From: Sisyra terminalis
Lineage: Eukaryota > Arthropoda > Insecta > Neuroptera > Sisyridae
NCBI GenBank assembly: GCA_958496175.1
Contig: OY292275.1
Location: forward strand, 42,547,701-42,611,700
Direction: 5' to 3'
DNA length: 64,000 nucleotides
The notes beneath the pieces are model-generated. The model made no database searches, was not told where the DNA came from, and was given only the letters and a program-made list of their open reading frames with translations. The translations under genes were made by a program, and so were the position numbers. Shown one piece after another: positions 39,801 through 47,903 of this stretch (positions are counted from its first letter, which is position 1; each line of letters opens with the position of its first letter).

Positions 39801-40548
39801 CGGATCTTTGAAGCTTATAAATCCGAAGCCTTTACTCTTGTTTGTCCTTTTGTCTCGTACTACTCTAGCTTTTTGAAACGAAGGATACTTATTGAATGTT
39901 CTTATTAGTAATTCGTCGGTGACATCGTTTCCGAGGTCTCCACAAAATAGTCTAAAATCGTCTTCATCCCAATCGAGAAGACTAGGATCTTCCCATGTGG
40001 AACCACCGGCAGTTCTTATGATTCGTTTTCCTTTTTTGTTTCGTCTGTGTTCGTCGTAACCGAACGATTGGAGTGCACTGCTCGCTTTTCCTTGACTAAT
40101 AGCAATTTCAGCTGCAATGCTTGGTTTTTCTGTTTTTAGTTTTTTAAGTTTCTTTTCAACTTCTAATTGAATGGCTGGGATGTTCAGGGCGGCAGGTATG
40201 AGCATTGACGTGGGAATTGATGCTTTGGGGGTATATAGTTTAGGGGTAGCTGTGACGACTGCAGCTTGCGTTGTTGGTGGAGTATGGAAAAGTTGAGTCG
40301 CAGCTGATAACGACGACGATTGTCGGCTTACTTGAGGTGGTATGAGCAAAGGAGGTGGTGGTGGTGGCGGAGGAACATTTCCACTATATGAATCGTAAGA
40401 AAACGAACCAGGTCTTGAAACTCCAGAAATTTCAGCTTCGAACCTAAATTTTAAGGTTATAAAATAATACGTATAGGATTATATGATAATTTATCATTTA
40501 CCTGCTCATCTCATCTTCCATTCGACGCAATTTATCGCCTCCAGCCAT
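18889..40548 (-). CDS. RBM42: RBM42 RNA-binding protein, split by a 20.7-kb intron
   Basis: Three coding exons on minus: 40502-40548, 39767-40443 and 18889-19022. Together they give 858 bases and 285 aa, with phases that fit exactly. Exon 2 stops in the middle of the RRM at MKEMNG with a GTGAGT donor. The next 960 bases hold no continuation. The matching end (GRYVGSRPIKLRKS, then VRKK-x-KEK) is found at 19022 after a TTTTTATTTTTAG acceptor. Seen: an N-terminal KLRRMEDEMSRFEAEISG helix like human RBM42, an eight-proline run, RTAGGSTWEDPSLLDWDEDDF, and an RRM from about residue 177 with RNP2 LFCGDL (181-186) and RNP1 KGFGFISF (220-227). Known for the family: a nuclear RRM protein binding hnRNP K and acting in pre-mRNA splicing and stress responses. 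The protein is shorter than the human one because the proline/alanine-rich middle is reduced. A peptide gene lies inside the large intron on the other strand. Confidence 0.9.
19611..19827. mobile_element. short TIR element with ATAATT target duplication
   Basis: The left end reads GCAGCAGCGTAGCG and the right end CGCTATGCTACTGC, imperfect inverted complements. Both flanks carry ATAATT directly against the element. At 217 bases with no open frame it is a MITE. The superfamily is not clear. Confidence 0.6.
21046..21237 (+). other. GC-richer patch ending in a strong 5' splice site
   Basis: In the middle of the RBM42 intron, this stretch is less AT-rich than its surroundings and carries a 61-codon plus-strand frame ending at 21231. 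It is followed at once by an AAG|GTAAGTGATC donor. It could be a 5' non-coding exon of the plus-strand peptide gene at 38.4 kb, or chance. No homology is recognised. Confidence 0.2.
23686..23835 (-). mobile_element. tRNA-Ser-like SINE
   Basis: Read on the minus strand it has the A-box-like GGTGGCCGAGTGGTCGTGG, then the B-box-like GGGTTCGAATCTCGTATGG, and then the family tail ending TAACCCTAGAGTCGCTAAAA and a CTTGGCAGT end. This order (A box, B box, unrelated tail) is that of a tRNA-derived SINE about 150 bases long. It does not fold as a functional tRNA because there is no acceptor stem. Confidence 0.8.
25273..25346 (+). mobile_element. SINE 5' half, interrupted by a hAT element
   Basis: It contains the tRNA-related part, TATGGTGGCCGAGTGGTCAA and GGGTTCGAATCTC, then breaks off after TATCTAGAG. 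The matching tail resumes at 26688 with TATCAAACAAATTTTCGATA, so both pieces are one SINE copy (consensus at the break about TATCGAGCAAATTTT). Confidence 0.75.
25536..25804. mobile_element. fold-back (palindromic) element nested in the hAT element
   Basis: Arms of about 100 bases (25536-25640 and 25700-25804) are near-complements around an AT-rich loop. Both contain AATTTAATTTATTGTTTTTC and CGTTTCGTCACGTATCGTGA or its complement. No open frame. The GAGGAAGT/ACGAAACG layout recalls the arm of the larger palindrome at 58.1-58.6 kb. Confidence 0.7.
26008..26200 (-). pseudogene. hAT transposase C-terminal fragment
   Basis: On the minus strand a short frame reads YPALLIIPPSRIDTKKVFSA, followed by an F-x-PGL stretch. 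Known hAT transposases end in a dimerisation region with the pattern YP-x-LL-x-IPPTS-x-ESERVFSAAG, which this matches. It lacks the upstream catalytic part and the frame is broken, so it is a relic. It identifies the surrounding element as hAT. Confidence 0.65.
26688..26775 (+). mobile_element. SINE 3' half, continuation of the copy at 25273
   Basis: It carries the SINE tail in plus orientation: AAATTTTCGATATTTCTCGA, then TTACGGATTTTTAGTAACTC and GAGTCGCTAAAGATCTTGG, ending near GTAGTTATAAAG. It lacks the A and B boxes, which are in the first half 1.34 kb upstream. Confidence 0.7.
27555..27985. mobile_element. fold-back element, about 430 bases
   Basis: Two arms of about 190 bases are inverted complements around a loop near 27775. 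Shared motifs include GCACTAAAAA near the outside, TAGTACCG, ATCGATATTAAAGCGATATTAGCCAAT and the mirror forms on the right. There is no coding capacity. It is a palindromic MITE in the RBM42 intron; target duplication was not resolved. Confidence 0.65.
29990..30122 (-). mobile_element. tRNA-Ser-like SINE
   Basis: Minus orientation. It has the A-box region GGTCGAGTAACCAAGGTGGC, the B-box AGGTTCGTATCTCGTATCG, and the conserved tail with TTTATTAACTCTAGAGTCGT. It is nearly full length. A second copy follows within 150 bases in the same orientation. Confidence 0.75.
30264..30396 (-). mobile_element. tRNA-Ser-like SINE, diverged
   Basis: Same layout as its neighbour at 29990 and in the same orientation, but with more substitutions. 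The A-box is reduced to GGACGAGGGGTTTTGGTGGC and the B-box to GGGTTCTAATTTCGTGACG; the tail is TTAATCCTAGAGTCGCTAAA. Confidence 0.65.
33520..33612. mobile_element. half copy of the 58.1-kb palindromic family
   Basis: It contains TTTGGCAGTCGAAATACGTG, TGTTTGAACGTTTGTTCAAA and TTTATGTTTATAGT, which match one arm of the large palindrome at 58147-58610 in the same order. Only one arm is present, so this is a truncated copy. Confidence 0.45.
38031..38038 (+). promoter_or_regulatory. candidate TATA box for the nested peptide gene
   Basis: TATAAATA lies 353 bases upstream of the peptide start codon, with a TCATTG initiator-like site near 38068. If transcription starts here, the leader contains upstream ATGs or a small intron ending at the TTTTTTTTCAG at 38362-38372. 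In such AT-rich DNA a chance match is likely, so this is tentative. Confidence 0.25.
38384..38776 (+). CDS. secreted, probably amidated peptide precursor nested in RBM42
   Basis: A 130-aa frame starting at the ATG just after a TTTTTTTTCAG acceptor. Seen: a hydrophobic segment AIVIYMIVSHVLA (16-28) with a likely signal-peptidase site after A28; dibasic sites KK42-43, RK109-110 and KK129-130; and a C-terminal Gly128-Lys-Lys just before the stop. Cleavage at RK and KK with amidation at Gly128 would release a 17-residue peptide, S111 to L127-amide, ending GWGPL-amide. The upstream product (44-108) contains a related GW motif (SRGWAAGGMPF). This architecture is that of a neuropeptide precursor. 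I do not recognise the family and infer no receptor or role. It lies on the opposite strand inside the RBM42 intron, 1 kb from RBM42 exon 2, and is clearly less AT-rich than the surrounding intron. A 5' non-coding exon is likely but not located. Confidence 0.8.
   Translation: MRNVDKSTTITTSFKAIVIYMIVSHVLAFPVETPTKNIIPSKKDAFMSRGWAAGGMPFSVLYLNHQGQHYGIQNFNDNVMAPVALPQKQVMAYRQSVPSRSNHNFKQTRKSYSVIPQLFVSYGWGPLGKK
38777..39766. other. RBM42 intron between the peptide gene and exon 2
   Basis: This contains the 3' UTR of the plus-strand peptide gene (an ATTAAA occurs about 55 bases after its stop) and AT-rich intron sequence. I searched it specifically for the end of the RBM42 RRM and found none. Confidence 0.6.
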
Positions 40549-41664
40549 AGTAACTAATTTTTCTTATAAATTTCTCCAATACAATTTCTTTTAATTTTTA
40601 CACAATATAATGTTTGAAATTCTGTCAAGTTGTTTCCTATCCCTCCTCCTATATTTATTTAGTTTGACAGCGGTAAGTTCCGGACAGTTCGCACGAATGG
40701 AATGTTCTACGAACCACAGATTTCTAGTCGCATCTAGTATTTTTAATAGTAAGCAATTTGATTCAACATTATTCAAAAAAATGTTTATTGGCTATTGTTA
40801 AATTGTGTTTTTCATTTATTATTATCTACTGATGAACTAAAGACTTCTAAAGCTTCATGATTTCCTTCTTTTCCGCCTCTTCAATTTTTTCCCAATAATA
40901 TTTTTCTGGCTCCATTTTTTTTATTTTATTGAGTATAAAAGAAAAATACATTTTTACTAATCAATAATTTTCTTATGAGCTATAAATAAGAGTATGTAAG
41001 TTTAACCAAATTATAGTTCATATCCTACAATTCTGAACATAAAAACTCAATTTCAACGATCTATAATTATTATTTGAAAAATAATAGTTGTTACTTTTGA
41101 AAATGAATTCGGTAAATTTTAAAATTAAACTTAGGTAGCTTTAAAATATGTAGGTAGACTTAGTAGTAAAAAGCATATTCAAAATAGTTAGTTTTAGTTC
41201 TGTTCAAATCTTTTTTCCAATAGCTTCTTTTATTTAGTAAATACTACAATTAGTGTGAAGACCATTTCTTGCATTTTTCATTTAAAACTTATTTTAAGAT
41301 AATGTTCAAAGAAAATAAAATTAAAATATTTGAAATAAAAATATGATGTAGTAATAATAGTTTTACTTATTATTTGATATTCTGATCTACCATCCCAATA
41401 CGACCGAAAAGGATACAATTTCAAATATTAAACCGGTTTTTCTGTTACTTTTTCTTGTGGCCCTTGAGGCTTAAAGTAAAACTCCACGATTTATGAAATT
41501 ACATTTTTGACAGAATTATTAGCCTAAATTTACTTAGCCTTTATTTACACCCTTTTCAATCGAAGTGTTTCAATTGTAAGGAAAATTAGAACACAACCAA
41601 ATTTCGGTGCACTAAACTTCATTTTCAAAAAGAACAACTAATTTAAATGTTACACTGGAGGTAT
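40549..41664. other. gap between RBM42 and BAP60
   Basis: Upstream region of RBM42 and downstream region of BAP60, both on minus. Apart from the small frame at 40847-40951 I see nothing supported; a plus-strand signal-peptide-like frame at 40610 overlaps the expected RBM42 promoter and is discounted. Confidence 0.55.
40847..40951 (-). CDS. possible small ORF (34 aa)
   Basis: On the minus strand an ATG opens a 34-codon frame with a second ATG at 40915; the C-terminal 22 residues begin MEPEKYYWEKIEEAEKKE. The stretch is less AT-rich than its neighbours and the charged C-terminus looks like real coding sequence, but the frame is short and no homologue is recognised. It lies between the start of RBM42 and the end of BAP60 and could be a micropeptide gene, part of the BAP60 3' UTR, or chance. 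Confidence 0.25.
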   Translation of the reverse strand: MYFSFILNKIKKMEPEKYYWEKIEEAEKKEIMKL

Positions 41665-43351
41665 TTAAGCATTACGTATGCCAAGAGCTTGTTCCAATTC
41701 TGCTCGTTTTTGCTGAACTTTAGTGTAGAAATAGCGACTAACTGCTTCTTGAGCCCACGGTTGATAGTAGAAATCGGATCGTCGCTCCTCTTCCGGATTT
41801 CCAACCACATCGGTCATTGTTTTCAAATCACGAGTTTGACTTACAATCCACTTATTTATAAACTGCTGCGGATCTTTAGCAAAGCTCAAAAAAAATTCCC
41901 GGTTTGTTTTTAACTGATTAATAGTGTCAACAGTTTCGTGAATTTTTGAGTCCAACCCTTGAATTTCTTGTTGACTGGCAGTACTCAGTAAGAAATTGTT
42001 CATTTGAGTTTTTAATGTATCGTCAACTTCCACATCAATATCGTAACAGGCGGTTTGCTTGCTTTCTGCACCACCTTCTACGGATATTACGTGATTGATT
42101 ACAATTGGGTCCGGAGGATGTAATAGAGGATTCAATCGTTGAGGAATTTCGGCAAATTTCATTCGTTGACAACTAAATATTTGCTCTAAATATTTGTCGC
42201 ATACAATATATTCACGTTCATGACAATCTTGTAATCTGAAATAAAAAAATTGTTTGAAAACATTTTTTTTGGAAAAATCAATTAATAGTACCTATGAGTT
42301 TTAATGTACTGCCAAAGAGCTGAAATGATAACCGGTCTAGTTTGAGTGTGAACACCCAACAATCGAGCCAATCTTGGATCTAACTTGAACTGCAAAGGTT
42401 GGTAATCCAACAGAAGAAGAATCGTACACCTAACGTTTTTATCTCCAGGACGTTTAACTTGAAAACCGTCCGTTTCTTGAGTGGTCAAAGTGCGGTGCCA
42501 CTCTACTAAATGATTGTCGGGACCATACAATTCTTTATCAAGCTCAATTACCAACGATTTGAAAAACGAAGAAAATTTTCTTTTAACTTTATTTGGATCA
42601 TTTTTTGAGTCTTCAAGCAAACGCCCTTCCACTCTTAACTCCCAAGAGGCGACAGATCCTTCGGTTGTTGGACCTCCATCTGCATTATCAGCGTTAGGGT
42701 CTTTGCTGGGATAAAACGTGTTGGAAATAAAGATTCTCAACTTCCTCTTTTGCTTCATTGGGCGCTTAAGAGCCTCTTGAATATCTAATCTTTTCCGCAT
42801 TATAGTTGCATCCAATTTTCTTTCAAAGGCCAATAAGTCCATATAGGCTTGACTTTCTGGAACCAAATCTCGTACTTTTTGTGGCAGTATTTTGTCAGCG
42901 AGTTTCTTCTTTTTCTTTGGATTAACATGAGAAAAATCTCTGAAAATATATAATTTATTGGAGAAATATACTAAATAGGTTATAGTAAGACTAACGGTTT
43001 TTGTTGAGGTAGTTGTCGGCCATCCTGAGGTCGTTTTACTCCTCCAGGAGAATTCGACATGGGTCCTCCACGAATTGGTGAGTATGGTTGTTGAGGAGGC
43101 CTTTGCATCATACCAGGTACCGGTGTTCCACCAGGTCCCATTGCAGGCGGAGGGGTGAATCCAGTTCTTTGCTGTAACTAAAATTTATAGCCGGTATTTA
43201 ATACAGTCTTCGTAGAAATCATTTTATTGAATTTTACCGGAAAATTCGGTCCAGAATATTGTCTCAATGCGGTGTTCTGAGGTGGTGCATAGCGTTGAGG
43301 TCCACCAGCGGGGTTCAGATTCGGACCACCCACAGAAAATCTCTGGGCCAT
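41665..43351 (-). CDS. Bap60: BAP60 / SMARCD, SWI/SNF complex subunit
   Basis: Four exons on minus: 43238-43351, 42996-43177, 42292-42939 and 41665-42235; all phases agree, giving 504 aa (Drosophila Bap60 is 515 aa). Seen: an N-terminal Gly/Pro/Gln-rich region; a lysine run (KKKKK from residue 107) likely to act in nuclear import; the conserved [27 protein letters not shown] helix region; [12 protein letters not shown]; the SWIB domain around [20 protein letters not shown] continuing over the last intron into the C-terminal part with [20 protein letters not shown]; and C-terminal helices ending [11 protein letters not shown]. Known for the family: an accessory subunit of the Brahma/BAF chromatin remodeller that contacts transcription factors. 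The donor of exon 2 is GTTAGT, and exon 2 has two in-frame acceptors 6 bases apart. It is in tandem with the CEP112-like gene upstream. Confidence 0.95.
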
Positions 43352-43906
43352 TTCACTCAGTATTTTGTCAATATTGTTAACATTAAAGTTTTCTAGTAAA
43401 TATTAAATTTTTTACAATTTACAAAAGAAAGTTTTCTAACTTTGCGTCAGCGGCATCACAAAATGATGCCAACGAAAAGCAAAATTGTTTTTCTTTGTTG
43501 TACATGTTATGGAAATGTATTATTCATCTTTGTTAATATTATAAAGATCAGTATTTCGAATGGCCTCGGAATTGCTCGGAATAATGATCTGCGAACTATT
43601 GGTCACTTTACTGCGCTTGCGCAACCTAGTATTAGTAATGTGGCGGATTCTTTAAATTTCTATAAAATTTCAACGTCACCAATGCTTTTAAAAGTGTTTT
43701 CTTTTTTCATAATTTAATACGCTTTATAGTTACACTAAAACGTTAGAACTTAGAACGTTCATTAAATAAAAATAACGATGTTTCATTTATATGGCTAATA
43801 CGAAATCTTAACAAATTCATGGGAAAGAAAAATGTAAAAGTATATATGTATATAAATAGAAAATCATTAATTTATTTTGATTTAAAAGAAAATATTTTCA
43901 GCGTTA
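43352..43906. other. gap between CEP112-like gene and BAP60
   Basis: 555 bases that should contain the BAP60 promoter and the 3' UTR of the CEP112-like gene. TTTATT at about 43871 (AATAAA on minus) is a possible polyadenylation signal 36 bases after that gene's stop. A 91-codon plus-strand frame here has no recognisable content and is not called. Confidence 0.5.
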
Positions 43907-46376
43907 TTAATTCGAATTATTTATTTCTTTATAGTGTAAACATTGTGCTTCCAAACTAGCAATTGTATCAATATATTGTTGTTGTTGTATTGCAAACTGA
44001 GTTTGTTGAGAAAATAAAAGCTTCCGATATCGGGTTTCCAACTGAGTCACAACCGAGTTTATTTGTTCTTGCGATGTTTCAACAAATTTCTTCATCAGTT
44101 CTGTTCGTTGGTTTACTAAACGAAGCTAAAAAAGTTAAAAAAATATATCAACATTTTCATTTATAAAGCTTTTGGAGTTAATACTTTCGAAATTTTGCTT
44201 CGACGATGTGTTTCTGAAACCAAGGCTTTGATTTTCTTTTGAAATTTTTTTTCACTTTTCACTCGCAATTTGTTTTCTTTTTGCAATAACGCTTTTAATT
44301 CCGCAATTTTCTCACGCAAAACTACCGAACTTTCTTCATCTTTTGATTGATTTTCGATTGCATTTTTCATTCTGGACATTTCCTCTTTAATTCTGAGTCA
44401 ATAAATGATATGAAATATATACCATAATTTGATAAGAATTTTTATTTTTCACTAAAACTTATTTAAGAAGATCTCTTATTTTTTCTTCATATAAAATGGG
44501 AGGAGCCGTTACTGATAGTAAAGAATTAAATTTAGCTCTTAATCTAATTTATATATATGAAAATTTTGATATCTTCAAAGAAAAAAAAAGCAAGCTCATT
44601 GAATCGCTTGTTAATTTAACGTAAGAATTTCGTACTCATTAGATTGAACCGATTGGACCATGTTGAACATTATAAACTAGGCATATAGATACCTGAAACA
44701 GTTATCCTCAAGTGTCGTCGACAAATTCGAAATTTCGATATCTTTATACTTTGAATTTTTCTCATATTGTTCTCGTATCTTCTCGATTTTCATATCAAAA
44801 TTATTATTAAGTTCACTCAACTTTTTCCTGTACTCATCGTCTTTTTCCAATAGTTCATCGGCCTTTTGCTTCTCTAATTTCAATAAGTTTTTGGCATGTT
44901 CAACTTGCAGAATGTGCAGATTATTTTTGTAAACTTGAGAAAGTTTTTTAATTTTACATTGCTCTGAAAACTAATTTAGATTATTAAATGGCGATATTAG
45001 TAAAGAATAATTATTCAAAGAAAACAAGATTTAAACATCTACCTTATAAAATTACTTGCTTTACAACTTTTGCTTCAATAAAACTTATACAGTTTAAGAG
45101 AAAAATGCATTTTTTTAAGTATTTTATTTTTTAACTTAAATGAAATGTTTAGCATAGAAGTGATTATGAGGATCTTTGGATATTTTATTTGTTATTAGGT
45201 TTTGAAAAGTTAATACTTTTACTGGTTCAATTTAACAGGCCTACGATGTGGATGTCTTCTTAAAAATTTTTGTTTTATAAACCACAATATTCCTCAATAT
45301 TGTATCAATAATACAAAGTAATAAACCCTAATTGCTTAAACAGTATAATCAGCTTACACAAGTGTTGGATCGTTTTTGTAACTCTTCCAGCTTTTCTTCC
45401 ATATCGAATATCGATGATTTTAATTGGAAAGTATTTTGTTGAATTTTCGATAGTTTATTTTCTAAGTTTATAATTGTACTAGTATACACACTCGAGTGGC
45501 TAGGAACACTGATAACATGCTTGGTTTCCAAAGCTTGGGAAATTCGTTCTTTCAGGGTATTTATCTCTTCTTCTAAAGCATATGATGGTATATCTTAATG
45601 GAATTAAAAATAAACTTACTTAAAGTTTTTTTAAACATAATTTATGTACCTTTTTTAAGAGTTTGATTCGAGTGACTTATTGAAGACCATTCCGAAATAT
45701 CTGAAGCACAACTGGAATCAAAAAATTTTTCTAGTTTTTCGTTCTGCTGCAAAAAATCAATTTCCTTGCAACTGCATTAAAAAAAATATTAGAAGATTAC
45801 AATTTCGTGATACTGTTTTCGTACTCTCTATTGAAGTCTCCTGCGTCCAAACATTTAGAATAGGAAATAGTTGTTGAATCAGAACAATCTGTGTAACAGT
45901 TTTGCCTTAGACTTTCAATTGGTATAAGTGGGCCACAAGGAGGATGTTGATTAAATGGAGGTTTTAAATTATTTTTTTTAATTTGATGTAATAGAATATT
46001 CAAATATTTGTTTCTGAAAAAAATGCATATAAATAGTTGCAATAATTTTTATGTCGTTTATTATAGAACCGAATCAAAAAGATTTTCTGACGAACTTAGG
46101 AAAAGTAAAAACAAATAGGACTTTTTTTGCATAACATTATGCAATAAAATTTTTATTTTGAGAAAAAATTAATCACCGTAATAATTTTTCTTGGGTAGTG
46201 CAATTGCATAACTTTTCCACCCATAGATAGCTTAATCGCGCCATTTCTTGACTTTTAAGAACCAAAATAAAAGGTTTTAGATTTTCTAATTTTGACCGAA
46301 ATTCTGAATCTAATTTTAATGTCATTATCTCGTCAACATCTTTACATTCGGATACATAAGAAATTGGACTTAACAT
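43907..46376 (-). CDS. DUF4485 coiled-coil protein, CEP112-like
   Basis: Seven exons on minus: 46177-46376, 45825-46013, 45650-45771, 45358-45593, 44693-44961, 44185-44392 and 43907-44125; phases agree, giving 480 aa. Seen: residues about 18-95 match DUF4485 (LDSEFRSKLENLKPFIL, then LWVEKLC, then NKYLNILLHQIKKNNLKPPF), the domain that opens centrosomal protein CEP112. After a Ser/Cys-rich linker come several Leu/Glu/Lys heptad-like coiled coils (EEEINTLKERIS, EEKLEELQKRS, the exon at 44693, and REKIAELKALLQKENKLR), ending with a conserved-looking LRLVNQRTELMKKFVE helix. Known: CEP112 is a centrosomal protein of about 955 aa in humans, so this is half length. The acceptor at 44961 (TTTTCAGAG) is the only one I found keeping frame; a small exon upstream of it could be missing. 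Function at the centrosome or cilium is inference. Confidence 0.7.
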
Positions 46377-47903
46377 TATGATGATATTTTTATGGACACA
46401 AAACTTGGAAAGCTTTTGTATGATAAATAATTAAACGAAAATATCAAAAAATAAAAATAATGATAAATTTTAACAATAAAATGACAAATTCATTTTAGAC
46501 ACACTTGATCAAGTCGGAGGAAATCATAAATCTTTACTGAATTGATTTATCTAATGATCAACTTTCGCTTGTAAAGAACTTAAAGTTGTCTCAAACCATC
46601 TTAAGCATTAAGGAGATTTTTCTTAGTGACCAATAATGACCACATATAGTGTGATTGGGAAACTTTCCGATATTTTCAGCTAAGCAGTAATAACAATCTA
46701 TCAGTAGCTTTTAATAAGCGATGTGAGTGATTAAGAAATATCAAGCAGAATCGCTACAAAATGACGTCATTGTTCTTATGTGTAGCCAGTAAATGGCGCT
46801 AAGTAGTAGATTCATTTTTAAAGATTATTTACGGTCAATTTATGATGAGTTTTTGGACAATGTATTTAACTATCCTAGAGTTAAAAAAATCAGTAAACCG
46901 ATAAAAATATTAAAAAACTTGCTCGTCACGAGATTTGAACTAACGTCTACCTATTTGGAAGCGGCCATAGTAACCACTTAATCTGACCAGTAGGCTTTAG
47001 TCTATGGTTTAAGTTTTCGAAGTATAAAACCTTTATTCCGTTTCTTACATGTTTAGCCTCTGTGAAATAATATATTTTTTCTCTCGCCACAATTTTCTGA
47101 TGATTGTCAGTAGTAAGAAAAAAACAGATTTAGATGACCAACATTCCTTTCTTATAGACAATGCAGGGGTTACTTACAGATATTTTTTAATTTGCCTAAG
47201 ATATATACTTACTAGTTAACAAAATAGCAAGAAATCATCTAATATACGTTTGATTCTTTAATTTTCAATAAAATAACAGCACAATTACATACAAATTGCA
47301 ATAAAAGCTAAAAAGAAGTATAACAAAATCGGATGTGTGTGTAGTTTGATATTAATATGAAGTATCTTCTTCATAAATGTAATACAATAGCAAATATCAC
47401 TTACTGCAATTCATTTCAATTACAGCTTATACTATGATAAAACACAAAGAAAATTAATGCTTATATAATAACTACAAATTAGACAAAATATATTTTGAAG
47501 AAGAACTCTTCTACATATTTCTTTGGCAAAAAACACAAAAGCAAAAATATCTACTGCTCTAAGATTTTCAAACTGATTTCAGTATGTCAACAGTTTACGG
47601 AACTGTAAATAGATAACTTTGAAGATTTTTTTTTTAAAATATAGAATTTTTAAATTCTCAAGATATAAATAGTTAAATTTTTGATTCAATTAAATTCAAA
47701 TTAAAATTATAATTTTATTAGACTTAAATAATAAATTGATTTTTAAATATTTACATTAATCTATTCTCCTTAGGTTCTTCAATAAATTAATGAACTGTGA
47801 AAGAATAACAATTTCATACTTTCTACTACGAAATCAGGTATTATTGATGGATAAATCAACTTTTTCCAATAATTAGTTCGTATAACTATCGATTTAAAGT
47901 TAA
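46377..47903. other. gap between PDXDC1 and the CEP112-like gene
   Basis: About 1.5 kb of AT-rich DNA with one diverged SINE (46855-47000). It must hold the CEP112-like promoter near 46400-46500 and the PDXDC1 3' UTR at its upper end. No other gene is visible. Confidence 0.6.
46855..47000 (-). mobile_element. tRNA-Ser-like SINE, diverged
   Basis: Minus orientation. It keeps a modified A-box region (GGTCAGATTAAGTGGTTACT, GGCCGCTTCC), the B-box AGTTCAAATCTCGTGACG and the tail TTTAACTCTAGGATAGTTAA. It is one of the most diverged copies in the window. Confidence 0.6.

Noticed and set aside
39747..40443. RBM42 as a truncated pseudogene
   Set aside because: The frame ends inside the RRM with a clean GTGAGT donor, and the missing C-terminus was found in phase at 18889-19022.
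40610..40801. A plus-strand 63-aa frame with a signal-peptide-like start and an internal GGTAAGT
   Set aside because: It lies in the expected RBM42 promoter/5' UTR, ends without conserved content, and hydrophobic frames are common in T-rich DNA.
44161..44379. The coiled-coil gene ending at the stop at 44161
   Set aside because: A GTATTA donor at 44184 joins in phase to 44125, giving a longer conserved-looking helix; the 44161 stop would be intron retention.
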